Of a stretch of 62,925 nucleotides of DNA, positions 17,869 through 26,751 are shown piece after piece. Source of the stretch: Thiobacillus sp. UBA6205 (GTDB lineage: Bacteria; Pseudomonadota; Gammaproteobacteria; Burkholderiales; Thiobacillaceae); contig DISR01000044.1 of assembly GCA_002421825.1 (NCBI GenBank), positions 262 through 63,186 of the forward strand, read 5' to 3'. How positions within the stretch are numbered: the first letter of the stretch is position 1; each line of letters starts with the position of its first letter. The notes beneath the pieces are model-generated. The model did no database searches, was not told where the DNA came from, and saw nothing but the letters and a program-made list of their open reading frames with translations. The translations under genes and the position numbers were made by a program.

Positions 17869-19704
17869 GTGGTCATCCTCGGGCTTTCCGCCTATTACCA
17901 TGACAGCGCCGCCGCCCTGCTCAGGGACGGCGAGATCGTCGCAGCCGCCCAGGAAGAACGTTTCTCGCGCAGGAAACACGATGCACGCTTTCCGGTCAAC
18001 GCGCTGAACTACTGCCTGGCCGAGGCGGGCATCACGCTGGCCGAGGTCGACAAGGTGGCGTTCTACGACAAGCCCTTCCTCAAATTCGAGCGCCTGCTGG
18101 AAACCTATCTCTCTTTCGCGCCGCGGGGCTTCAAGTCCTTCCGCATGGCCATCCCGCTGTGGCTGCGCGAGAAACTGTTTCAAAAAGATCTGCTGACCAA
18201 GGAACTGAAGAAGATTGCACCCGAGGTGAACTGGCTCGATCGACTGCTGTTCTCCGAGCACCACCTCAGCCACGCGGCGAGCGCCTTCTTCCCCTCGCCC
18301 TTCGACGAGGCGCTGGTGCTGACCATGGACGGCGTGGGCGAATGGGCCACGACCTCGGCTGCCATCGGCCGCGGCAACAGCCTGGAAATCTTCAAGGAAA
18401 TCCATTTTCCACATTCCCTCGGCCTGCTGTACTCCGCCTTTACCTACTACCTCGGCTTCAAGGTCAACTCGGGCGAGTACAAGGTCATGGGCCTCGCGCC
18501 CTACGGCGAGCCCAAATACGCGCAGACCATCCTCGACCACCTCATCGACCTCAAGCCCGACGGCTCCTACCGCCTGGACCAGTCCTGCTTCGATTACTGC
18601 ACCGGTCTCACCATGACCAACGCCAGGTTCGCCGCGCTGTTCGGCGCGCCGCCGCGCCAGCCTGACGATCCGCTGACCCAGCGCGAGATGGACCTGGCCG
18701 CCTCGGTGCAGGCGGTGACCGAAGAGGCGGTGCTGCGAATGACCCGTGCGCTGCGCGAGGAAACCGGCATCGAGAACCTGTGCCTCGCCGGCGGTGTCGC
18801 GCTCAACTGCGTGGCCAACGGCAAGGTCTTGCGCGACGGCGCATTCAAGCACGTCTGGGTGCAGCCCGCGGCGGGCGATGCCGGCGGCGCGCTGGGCGCG
18901 GCGCTGGCGGTGCATCATCTCACGCTCGACCAGCCGCGCGCGTCTTCGAACGGCGCCGACCGCATGTGCGGTGCCTATCTCGGTCCGGTGTACGCGCAGG
19001 CTGACATCGAAGCGCGCCTTGCCGCGGCCGGCGCGCGCTTCAGGGTGCTGGGCGACGAGGAACTCATCGAAACCGCGGCCAGCCTGCTGGCCAGCGAGAA
19101 TGTGGTCGGCTGGTTCCAGGGCCGCATGGAATTCGGCCCGCGCGCGCTGGGCGGACGTTCCATCCTGGGCGATCCGCGCTCACCCAAGATGCAGTCGGTG
19201 CTGAACCTCAAGATCAAGTACCGCGAATCCTTCCGTCCTTTCGCGCCCTCGGTGCTGCGCGAGCATGTCGCCGAATGGTTCGAACTGGATCAGGACAGCC
19301 CCTACATGCTGATGGTCGCCGATGTCGCGAAATCGCGCCGCATCGGCGCAACGGCCGAAGAAGCCGGCCTGTTCGGCATCGAGAAACTGAAGGTGCCGCG
19401 CTCGGCCATTCCCGCCGTCACCCACGTGGACTATTCCGCACGCATCCAGACCGTGCATGCGGAGACCAATCCACGCTACCACGCGCTGATTTCCGCCTTC
19501 CACCGGAAAACCGGCTGCCCGGTGCTGATCAACACCAGCTTCAACGTGCGCGGCGAGCCCATCGTCTGCACGCCGGAGGATGCCTGGCGCTGCCTGATGG
19601 GCACGGAAATGGATGCGCTTGTCATCGGCAACTGCATCCTGTTGAAGGATGACCAGGATCCGGCCGCGCGGCTCGACTACAAGAACGCATTCGAAAAGGA
19701 CTGA
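17869..19704 (+). CDS. O-carbamoyltransferase, NodU/CmcH family
   Basis: A 611-residue enzyme that moves a carbamoyl group from carbamoyl phosphate, through carbamoyl-AMP, onto a hydroxyl of a sugar or other acceptor. The N-terminal Kae1-like domain begins LGLSAYYHDSAAAL and has metal-binding His at about 131, 132 and 135. The C-terminal YrdC-like domain has FQGRMEFGPRALGGRSILGDP and a final INTSFNVRGEPIVCTP stretch. Both domains are full length. The GTG start lies 12 bp after the DUF5989 gene. In a glycan cluster the acceptor is most likely a sugar residue. Confidence 0.92.
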   Translation: MVILGLSAYYHDSAAALLRDGEIVAAAQEERFSRRKHDARFPVNALNYCLAEAGITLAEVDKVAFYDKPFLKFERLLETYLSFAPRGFKSFRMAIPLWLREKLFQKDLLTKELKKIAPEVNWLDRLLFSEHHLSHAASAFFPSPFDEALVLTMDGVGEWATTSAAIGRGNSLEIFKEIHFPHSLGLLYSAFTYYLGFKVNSGEYKVMGLAPYGEPKYAQTILDHLIDLKPDGSYRLDQSCFDYCTGLTMTNARFAALFGAPPRQPDDPLTQREMDLAASVQAVTEEAVLRMTRALREETGIENLCLAGGVALNCVANGKVLRDGAFKHVWVQPAAGDAGGALGAALAVHHLTLDQPRASSNGADRMCGAYLGPVYAQADIEARLAAAGARFRVLGDEELIETAASLLASENVVGWFQGRMEFGPRALGGRSILGDPRSPKMQSVLNLKIKYRESFRPFAPSVLREHVAEWFELDQDSPYMLMVADVAKSRRIGATAEEAGLFGIEKLKVPRSAIPAVTHVDYSARIQTVHAETNPRYHALISAFHRKTGCPVLINTSFNVRGEPIVCTPEDAWRCLMGTEMDALVIGNCILLKDDQDPAARLDYKNAFEKD

Positions 19705-19705
19705 C

Positions 19706-20851
19706 ATGGGCGCGAGAAAATCCGGCCGGTTTGGCAACCTGATCCTGCTGTCGGTATCCGTCATCATCACCCTGGCGCTCATGGAGACCGCGCTGCAGAT
19801 TCTGGATCTTCCGCGTCAGCCAATGAAGCCGGACAAGATCAAGGATCCGATCCTTGTCTACAGGATTCCTTCCGACTGGCCGGGCACCGATCAGGACGGC
19901 TTTCGCAATCGTTCCATCCCGGAACAGGCCGATATCGTCACACTCGGCGATTCCCACACCTACGGCCTCAATGCCGACATCGACACCAACTGGCCGGGGC
20001 AACTGGCGAAGCTGACCGGGCTTTCCGTCTACAACCTCGGCATCGGCGGCTACGGACCGCTGCAGTACTACCACCTGTTCGACCGCGCATTGCAGCTCAA
20101 GCCGAAATTCATCGTGATCGGGCTTTATCTGCCGAATGACATCAAGGGTCTGTGCCATCCCTACCTGCGCACCGAATATTGGAAAACCCGCGCAGCCGAG
20201 GAGGGGCTCGATCTGGGTTACTGTGGAAATGCCAGGTTCCCTGATGAAGAGGCGGAGGACAAGAGGCGTTCCGGATTCCTTGAGCGAACCGGCAATCAAC
20301 TCGTGAACAGCAAGCTCGGCGTGCTGGTCAGCGTCACCGCGCGCCAGCTGCGGGCTTATCTGCCCAAGGATGACAAGCGCAATGTCGTCGTGCACGACGG
20401 CATAAACGACACCGTCATGAGCAAGCCCAGGCTGCGGGTGCTACGTGACTCCATGGACCTCAAGCATCCGGAAATTGCAAAAAGTCTTGAGATCACCAAG
20501 ACCCTGATTTCGAGAATGATCACACGCAGCAAGGAAAAAGGCGCCAAGGCAATTGTGATGGTCATTCCATCCAAGGAATTCATACTTCACCGCCACCTGT
20601 CGGATGCTTCGCAGCCACTCCAAGAAGTCCACATGCAACTGGCCGCCAATGAAAACGCGATCAGAACAAATCTCTTTGATTGGCTAAAAATCCAGACCAT
20701 CCCCTATGTGGATATTGCCCCTGCCCTGCTGGAGGCGGTCAAGGTCAGGGGGGGGATCTATCCGCACGACAATGACGGGCATCCGCTGCCAGCCGGCTAT
20801 GCAAGCTATGCTCAAGCACTTTACGACGATTACTTTACTGCTCAGAAATAA
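19706..20851 (+). CDS. Membrane-anchored SGNH-hydrolase-like protein
   Basis: A 381-residue protein with an N-terminal transmembrane anchor (about 11-28) and a periplasmic SGNH/AlgX-like domain. The block I motif TLGDSHTYG supplies the nucleophile Ser. A GIGGYGPLQY segment supplies block II Gly, and DNDGHPLPAGY near the C terminus supplies the Asp/His pair. Such proteins often add or remove acetyl groups on polysaccharides. The ATG is 1 bp after the carbamoyltransferase stop, so they are co-translated. The substrate is unknown. Confidence 0.8.
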   Translation: MGARKSGRFGNLILLSVSVIITLALMETALQILDLPRQPMKPDKIKDPILVYRIPSDWPGTDQDGFRNRSIPEQADIVTLGDSHTYGLNADIDTNWPGQLAKLTGLSVYNLGIGGYGPLQYYHLFDRALQLKPKFIVIGLYLPNDIKGLCHPYLRTEYWKTRAAEEGLDLGYCGNARFPDEEAEDKRRSGFLERTGNQLVNSKLGVLVSVTARQLRAYLPKDDKRNVVVHDGINDTVMSKPRLRVLRDSMDLKHPEIAKSLEITKTLISRMITRSKEKGAKAIVMVIPSKEFILHRHLSDASQPLQEVHMQLAANENAIRTNLFDWLKIQTIPYVDIAPALLEAVKVRGGIYPHDNDGHPLPAGYASYAQALYDDYFTAQK

Positions 20852-20958
20852 GTCGCACCCCGCGCCCATGGATGCGGCGCACCTACTTTCCAGAAAACGC
20901 GGATTCAAATTTGATGGACCGAAGCGCGTCAAATGCCGCACTTGCCAAGGAGGCGCCA

Positions 20959-22137
20959 ATGCGCATGGATCACAACACTCTCAAAGTAAAGATTATCAAG
21001 TCCAATAATTCAGTTAGGCTTGAAACAGGGAATGACTCAATTCAAATTCTCACCAACGGATCCTCAAGACCCAATCAGGAACGGAACGACTTTGCCGCAT
21101 GGTTCTTTTTGCCCGTTGCAATGCGATCTGGATGCAATATCCATATTGAAGGCTCTGGCTCGGAAGCCACCAGCCGCAACGCCCGGCGGATGTCCGAGAT
21201 CTGGGAAGCATGGTTTCCCAAGCATTTCAGTGCGGTCGACGTGACGTTTGAGGATGTGCCCTCGACAACTGACGCACCTCATTCCGTAAACGATGAGAAC
21301 CTGTGCTTCTATTCTGGCGGTGTCGATAGCACGTACACCATCCTGAAAAGGCACCAGGAGGGGAAGCGTCAGTCCTTGCTCACTGTCCACGGCATGGATT
21401 ACAAAACAGACAATGAAAGCCAGTTTCTCGATATGCTGGAAAAAACCGAGCCCTTTGCGCGCATGGTCAGCGAGGAAAGATTAATAGTCAAGACAGACGC
21501 CTATGGCACTTATAGGAAATACAAAACAAACATGTTCAACGATGGACATTTGACACATATATTCGTACTTGCCGGCGTTGGCTTTTTGCATTCAGAAAGA
21601 TTCAACGAACTGACAGTCGCTGCAGATTATCGACTGGACCAACAATTTACCGTGCATCCATATGGTTCGAATCTGGCCACCAATTTCTTGTTCAATGATG
21701 GCAGTTGCAGCTTGATCACGGATTCAAGTGATATCAGCAGATCCGACAAGCTGCCCTTGCTGGCAACATCAGATGTGGCATTAAACTCACTGACTTTTTG
21801 CATTGACGCAAGCAAGAAACCGCATAATTGCGGCCTTTGCGACAAATGCATCCGGACAAAACTGTCATTTCTCGTTTCTACCGGTTCGATACCGGAAATA
21901 TTCACCGACATGAACATCCCCAGCAATTGGCCGGCGTCGATCAAGGAGAAGCGCGGAAGCCAAGTATTCCTTATTGAAATAATAATGCGCGCCAAACATT
22001 CGGGTAGGATCGGGGAGATTCCCGGCGGTGAAAAAATGTATGAATCGCTTAAGGGGCTGCACAACATGCAGCCACAAAAGAAGAGAAGCATGACGACAAA
22101 GATAATCAGAAAATACAGGAAACTGATTGGCTCATAG
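20959..22137 (+). CDS. PP-loop ATP-pyrophosphatase-like protein (QueC-like features)
   Basis: A 392-residue protein. A PP-loop SGGVDS is at residues 119-124, as in enzymes that adenylate a carboxylate or amide group. A CxxCxxC cluster (Cys291, 294, 297) near the C terminus resembles the zinc site of QueC. An N-terminal domain of about 110 residues has no match I recognise. The start is fixed by AAGGAGG five bases before the ATG at 20959; codons upstream to 20872 are probably not translated. Base composition is clearly lower in G+C than the flanks. It sits before a pyruvyltransferase-like gene, so I infer an activating step in making an unusual sugar or substituent. No substrate can be assigned. 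Confidence 0.7.
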   Translation: MRMDHNTLKVKIIKSNNSVRLETGNDSIQILTNGSSRPNQERNDFAAWFFLPVAMRSGCNIHIEGSGSEATSRNARRMSEIWEAWFPKHFSAVDVTFEDVPSTTDAPHSVNDENLCFYSGGVDSTYTILKRHQEGKRQSLLTVHGMDYKTDNESQFLDMLEKTEPFARMVSEERLIVKTDAYGTYRKYKTNMFNDGHLTHIFVLAGVGFLHSERFNELTVAADYRLDQQFTVHPYGSNLATNFLFNDGSCSLITDSSDISRSDKLPLLATSDVALNSLTFCIDASKKPHNCGLCDKCIRTKLSFLVSTGSIPEIFTDMNIPSNWPASIKEKRGSQVFLIEIIMRAKHSGRIGEIPGGEKMYESLKGLHNMQPQKKRSMTTKIIRKYRKLIGS

Positions 22138-22187
22138 TCTTAATCTGCATATTTCTTACACACCAGCACGCCCCCGAGCCCGCAGAT

Positions 22188-23267
22188 ATGAAAAAAGACT
22201 TTGCCGTTATTTGTGCCGCCAACATCAGCAAGCGCAATAGCGGCATGCACTCTGTGGACCTGGCTGCCAAGCAATATTTCGACAAGCTCGGACGCTCATA
22301 CGACCTGATCGTAACCCAAGGCGACCGCAAGGTGGGAAAGCTGCGTTTCGAAAAGATTCGTGATCCAAAGGACTTTAGAAATTATCGGAATATCGTTTAT
22401 TGGGGCGACTTCCAGAACAATCCCCTATGGGGCACCAGGGATTATTGCAACAAGGAAATTACACATGAAGGCGTCATTGATAGAGAAGAAGCGCTCAATA
22501 ACTGGACAAACCGATATCTTCTGTTGCAAGAACAACTTGACGGCGATGCCAGTGTCTACGCAATAGGCGGATGTTTCATGGGGGCCAAGGAATATCTGTC
22601 GAATCCGGCAATCAACCAAGCTTTCCGGGATTTTGTATTACGGTCTAGAAGAATTGTTGTCCGCGATTCCAGTTCCTATCAGTTCCTTGTCGGCATCTCG
22701 CATATGGAGCAAATAAAGCTGGGATTTGACTGTGCCAGTCTGTTAAACCTCCCCGTCTGGCCCAAGAGCAATCACTTTGTCTACTCATTCAAGCGAACAA
22801 TTGGCGAAAAGGAGGGGCGTCGCCTTGCGAAAGCCGTTGAAAAAGCCACCCGCATCAGCGGAGTCGAGATCAACTGGCTAGGGAAGAAATCTCCTTTTAA
22901 TTCATTACGGGGAGGTTTCATGCGCAATAGCCGCTTGATCTCGCAGGCGCAGTTCGCCATCACCGATATCTACCACTTTTCAATCAACAGTTTCGGCCGG
23001 GGCACCCCAGCGCTTTGCCTTGGAACATCCGAAGGGGATTTTGGGTCGACCATCGACGACCATAAGAAATTTGTTTTGTTCGACATGCTGGACAGCAAGT
23101 CGCTCATGTTCGATTGTGGTCGGAAAGGCCTTTCCATGGAAACAACTGAAAAGATATGCGACACGGCCAGCCAATTAAATTCAAGCGAAATAGGCCGTGT
23201 TGCTCTTCAGGAATTCCAGTCCCTCAAAGACAGATTCAAGGGGGAACTCGACGAGTGTTTTTCCTAG
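22188..23267 (+). CDS. Polysaccharide pyruvyltransferase-like protein
   Basis: A 359-residue protein. The pattern of a NYRNIVYWGDF segment, a RRIVVRDSSSYQFL stretch (strand, then Arg-Asp-x-x-S) followed by GFDCASLLNLP, and a late FSINSFGRGTPALCLGT segment follows the GT-B-like PS_pyruv_trans family. That family adds ketal-linked pyruvate from phosphoenolpyruvate to sugars. The match is by pattern, not by strong motifs. Low G+C like the previous gene, from which it is 50 bp away. It converges with the next gene, the stops being 7 bp apart. Confidence 0.6.
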   Translation: MKKDFAVICAANISKRNSGMHSVDLAAKQYFDKLGRSYDLIVTQGDRKVGKLRFEKIRDPKDFRNYRNIVYWGDFQNNPLWGTRDYCNKEITHEGVIDREEALNNWTNRYLLLQEQLDGDASVYAIGGCFMGAKEYLSNPAINQAFRDFVLRSRRIVVRDSSSYQFLVGISHMEQIKLGFDCASLLNLPVWPKSNHFVYSFKRTIGEKEGRRLAKAVEKATRISGVEINWLGKKSPFNSLRGGFMRNSRLISQAQFAITDIYHFSINSFGRGTPALCLGTSEGDFGSTIDDHKKFVLFDMLDSKSLMFDCGRKGLSMETTEKICDTASQLNSSEIGRVALQEFQSLKDRFKGELDECFS

Positions 23268-23274
23268 GCGGCCG

Positions 23275-24294
23275 TCAACTTGTCAAATTGCGCTGCGGAT
23301 GCGCAATAAAATCCACAAGCACCTGAAGACGCCTGTCTTTCGTCGTTATTACGCCAGTATCCAATCGTTTCTTGGCCTCTGACTCAGTCATGTTCAAACG
23401 ATTAAATTCGTCGAACAATTTTCCTGACTTGTAAATCTCATACCATTTCTTGTTGAGCAATCCCTTATCGCTCAGGCCTGCGCCAGCAGCAGTGCCATGA
23501 AAGTTCTGGTGCCCCTCTCCATGATTCGCCGTCCTTTTGACAAACTGGCCGAAGCCCCTGACGGGAAAATGAAAAACATTTATATCGTGCGAGGTGCCCG
23601 AATAGTAGGATGAAAGCTCCTTGCTCATTCTTATGCTGTGGTTTCCCCAACCCACAGGAAGATAACCTTTGCGCAATTTGTAAATCACTTTTCCTGCATG
23701 CTTGTACAGCAACAAGGATGTTTCATGCCGATCCTGGCTCAGCTGCGATTTTTTTCGTGATTTTGGCAATGGATTTGTTGCAGCATATATGGCGTCAAAA
23801 GGAAAACGTTCTTCGCCGTTCCTGTTTCGCAGGATTACATTGACAACCTTGGCGGAGAGTACGTCAACCAATGGCCTGGCAAGCAACTCGTTTTTCAAAG
23901 ACCCGCTTCCCGGGTACCAGAATTCATCCGCGTCGCAGTGAAAAACAAGATCGGCCCCGTATTGGTTATGGGCGATACGCCCCATCCGGTTGACCCAGGC
24001 CGCCTGATCGAACACGCGGCTGGGCTCATGGATGAGATGTAACACCCCCCGCTTCTCGTATTTTCTGAGGATATCGGCTGTGCCATCACTGGAACCGTTA
24101 TCGGTTGCCACGATAAAGTCGACACCGCGACTCAAGTGGAAAAGAATGTTCGCTTCAATTATATCCGCCTCATCCCTGGCCAGCAGAGTCATCACCAACT
24201 TGGACTGTTTGACGGCTTTCTTGCTGACTACGACTTGGTAATACTTCCCCAACAGAAGATTGACCGATTTGTTGAGGAGACAAAACATTTTCAT
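23275..24294 (-). CDS. Glycosyltransferase family 2-like (GT92-type) protein
   Basis: A 339-residue protein. VMTLLARDEADIIEANILFHL, ATDNGSSDGT and LVFHCDADEFWYP give the GT-A nucleotide loop and a DxD-like metal site (HCDADEF). A later Trp-Gly-Asn-His stretch and a HFPVRGFGQF segment are typical of the GT2_4/GT92 group that reads an acceptor sugar chain. I chose the ATG at 24294; a TTG at 24381 would add 29 residues. Neither has a strong ribosome site. It is transcribed leftward, unlike its neighbours to the left. Confidence 0.78.
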   Translation of the reverse strand: MKMFCLLNKSVNLLLGKYYQVVVSKKAVKQSKLVMTLLARDEADIIEANILFHLSRGVDFIVATDNGSSDGTADILRKYEKRGVLHLIHEPSRVFDQAAWVNRMGRIAHNQYGADLVFHCDADEFWYPGSGSLKNELLARPLVDVLSAKVVNVILRNRNGEERFPFDAIYAATNPLPKSRKKSQLSQDRHETSLLLYKHAGKVIYKLRKGYLPVGWGNHSIRMSKELSSYYSGTSHDINVFHFPVRGFGQFVKRTANHGEGHQNFHGTAAGAGLSDKGLLNKKWYEIYKSGKLFDEFNRLNMTESEAKKRLDTGVITTKDRRLQVLVDFIAHPQRNLTS

Positions 24295-24418
24295 TGTTCT
24301 AAGCAATTGATATCTTCTGGCCAGGTGTGATGTTTCATTAGGTTGTTTATCCAAAAGGCATTTGAAGAACGGAGTTCTCAACGCTTCAGTTCAAGGAGTC
24401 CAACCAGATGAACAGCCA

Positions 24419-25096
24419 TCAGAAAGAATAATTGAAATGCTCTATGTCCTTTACGTACATGGCGCCTACGAATTGCATCAGCCGCTCGTCATAAAAGTCG
24501 CGGTATGACTTATGGAGCCTTTGCTTGTGCCTGCCGGCCAGGTAATGCAATTGGGCACGTAGCGGGCTCGTTCTTTTTGAAGGCCCGACATGGTCCAGCG
24601 GCGTCTCCGCAATACCCAGCCGACTGCATATGCTGTTGAAGTCCTGCTGCAAGGTTTCGAACCTGCCTACATAATCGACTAATCTGTTCCCCCCCGCGTC
24701 AAAAAGAAAGTCATATTGCGGAAGGATGTGTCGGTATCTGTCTTTCATGCTTGGTTCAGGCAAATGCTTATACACGAAATCCGCAAAGCTGAATTTCTGG
24801 AAATGCTTTCTGTACTTATATTCCGATACCAGCCTCGCCCATGGATTGCGCACGAATGAAAACTTGAAATAGGCGTTGAACTCCTCGGACGTAACATGCT
24901 TGTACCTCAAGTACTCTTCAGCCCTAAGGTGGGAAATTCGCTCCGGCCCTTTGGCGGGGTCGTCGTTGTACCCCAATAGCAATTGTCCGCGCTGCTCGCG
25001 GGCGTAACCATGCAGCTTCATGAAAACATCTTCGATGCTTCGGCCGGCAGTTTTCGGTATATGCACAAAAATACATTTGTAATTATGTGAAATCAT
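24419..25096 (-). CDS. Sulfotransferase (Sulfotransfer_2-like)
   Basis: A 225-residue protein. FVHIPKTAGRS at residues 10-20 is the 5'-phosphosulfate loop, and FSFVRNPWARLVSEY at about 78-92 is the 3'-phosphate site with the expected Arg and Ser. These are the two PAPS-binding motifs of the carbohydrate sulfotransferase type related to eukaryotic HS2ST and chondroitin enzymes. It should move sulfate from PAPS to a sugar hydroxyl. First of five such genes in this locus. Lower G+C than the core genes. Confidence 0.85.
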   Translation of the reverse strand: MISHNYKCIFVHIPKTAGRSIEDVFMKLHGYAREQRGQLLLGYNDDPAKGPERISHLRAEEYLRYKHVTSEEFNAYFKFSFVRNPWARLVSEYKYRKHFQKFSFADFVYKHLPEPSMKDRYRHILPQYDFLFDAGGNRLVDYVGRFETLQQDFNSICSRLGIAETPLDHVGPSKRTSPLRAQLHYLAGRHKQRLHKSYRDFYDERLMQFVGAMYVKDIEHFNYSF

Positions 25097-25120
25097 TGTT
25101 CTGCCATCCAGAAATGCCGG

Positions 25121-25945
25121 CTAACGGGAGGCCTCGTCAGGGATGTGGAGTGATTTTTTCCAGGTCAACTTGGACATCGGCGATATTGCCTCGGCCGAGG
25201 CATTCTGCACCTTGGAACTCATCTCAACCCCGAGCAGGCGTTTTCTGAGTATCTTTGCCGGTCCGGCATTGAAGTAGGGTATATGGTCCCATATCATTTT
25301 GCTCTGCTTGTCGCGTCGCACATGATAAGCAAAGTGATAATGAATAATGAAATAAGGGTGTATCCTGAGAATTCTTCTTGCCAGGAATGAGAGCCAGTAA
25401 TCCTGCCTGTCCGTGTGTTTGCCTATCATCACCCTGAAAAGCCTAACCAGGAATTTCCTGAATTTTGTCTTCTGATCAGGAAAACTGTTGGTACGCCAGT
25501 ATTCATTGTGCTGGTGCCCAAAACTGGAAACCAGATGATTTCCAGGAAGTGCGGCCATAAACCAGCTCGACATTATCCTGCCTCTGCCCGGGTCCCTGAA
25601 AACGAAGAAACCCGATTTCATGTAATCGTGAATCCAGCCATCCAGCGGCTGGTTACAAAAGCAGGTTGCATCCGCCCAAACACCGCCATATCTGGCCAGA
25701 AGGTTCAGGCGTAACAGATTCGACCGCTTCTGCACCGTGAGCCTGCCATAGTTGGCACCAATCAGCGAACCCAGGTCGACATACTCGCTGGCGGAGGCTT
25801 TATCAAGCATAACGACATTCCAGCCAGGATTCTGTTCATGCCAGGATTCAAAGCATTTCTTGACAACTTCTGGCGCATTGTCCAGCCCCTGCTCCCAGTA
25901 CATCCATATGACGCGGGGTAGTGTGCCGTCATTCGGCCCGCTCAT
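25121..25945 (-). CDS. Capsular polysaccharide synthesis (Caps_synt)-type glycosyltransferase
   Basis: A 274-residue protein. LPRVIWMYWEQGLDNAP near the N terminus, a RSNLLRLNLLARYGGVWADAT segment (the Asp-x-x-x metal site in a GT32-like context) and a hydrophobic FIIHYHFAYH stretch follow the Caps_synt/GT32 family pattern. It probably transfers a hexose with retention. The ATG at 25945 overlaps the TGA of the upstream gene (ATGA), so the two are co-translated. A further upstream frame is shadow. Confidence 0.8.
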   Translation of the reverse strand: MSGPNDGTLPRVIWMYWEQGLDNAPEVVKKCFESWHEQNPGWNVVMLDKASASEYVDLGSLIGANYGRLTVQKRSNLLRLNLLARYGGVWADATCFCNQPLDGWIHDYMKSGFFVFRDPGRGRIMSSWFMAALPGNHLVSSFGHQHNEYWRTNSFPDQKTKFRKFLVRLFRVMIGKHTDRQDYWLSFLARRILRIHPYFIIHYHFAYHVRRDKQSKMIWDHIPYFNAGPAKILRKRLLGVEMSSKVQNASAEAISPMSKLTWKKSLHIPDEASR

Positions 25946-26751
25946 TCGGCTGCTCCTCGACTGAATTGAAGATGAAACTCCGGATCGGATTTTATTTCCC
26001 GCATGATCCGCTCGCTGAGCGCGAGATTTCTTTGCAATGCCCTGTTCTTGCCGAATTTGTATATACGAGATGCCGTCAGCAGCTTTCTGATCACCCAAGG
26101 TGGCTTCCTGAAAACCGCCTTGTCCACCCGGATAACCGGTTTGCGCGATCCGGCGCCATGGTGGTAGACAAGGTTATCGTAGATTCCGAAGAAAACCGGG
26201 TGCAGATCCAACTTATTGGAGCGCAACATCGGCAGCCATTCGATGTTCTTTTCCCTCAGCTTTTCCAGCAGGTTGCCGCCGACATCGGTGACCATGTTTC
26301 CGGTAGCGTTCTTCCAGTGATAACCCCTTTTCCAGTCCCCCTCGATCTGCTTCCAGAAACCGACCGTGGTAATGCAAAAACAGGGGTGAGGTTGCGGGTC
26401 GCCGAGGTTTTCGTCACGGCGAACCGCGATGAGCGGATACTTTGCCAGGCGGCTCTCGGCGTACTCCACCACATTGGCGATAGGAAAGGCGTCACTGTCG
26501 ATAAAAATCAGCCAGTCATCATTGCTTTCAGCAGCCATGCAGGCGACATCTGCCAAGAGGTTCAACTTGGTTGCATGCGACTTGATCTCTTCATCGCTGA
26601 TGTAGAAAAATTTTTCCTTGTATGCTGCCGGATCAATCCCATTCAGGAATGCATAGACCTGGAAGGAACGGTTGATATGCCTCTTCAGGAAGCCAAACTG
26701 GGCCTCGATCCAGTCTTCATTCTTCCAGTGAACAGTCAGGACATGAATCAT
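25942..26751 (-). CDS. Putative GT-A glycosyltransferase, unassigned family
   Basis: A 269-residue protein. VLTVHWKNEDWIEAQFGFL at the start and DDWLIFIDSDAFPIA (a DxD-type metal site at about residue 89) suggest a GT-A fold. A PHPCFCITTVGFWKQI segment and a late DLHPVFFGIYDNLVYHHGAG stretch look like acceptor-site elements. I do not recognise a named family. It is overlapped at both ends (ATGA with its neighbours), so it belongs to a tight set with the sulfotransferase upstream and the Caps_synt protein downstream. Confidence 0.68.
   Translation of the reverse strand: MIHVLTVHWKNEDWIEAQFGFLKRHINRSFQVYAFLNGIDPAAYKEKFFYISDEEIKSHATKLNLLADVACMAAESNDDWLIFIDSDAFPIANVVEYAESRLAKYPLIAVRRDENLGDPQPHPCFCITTVGFWKQIEGDWKRGYHWKNATGNMVTDVGGNLLEKLREKNIEWLPMLRSNKLDLHPVFFGIYDNLVYHHGAGSRKPVIRVDKAVFRKPPWVIRKLLTASRIYKFGKNRALQRNLALSERIMREIKSDPEFHLQFSRGAAE

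Noticed and set aside
20872..20958. Extended N terminus for the PP-loop protein (start at 20872)
   Set aside because: The ATG at 20959 has an AAGGAGG ribosome site; the 29 extra residues have no recognisable features.
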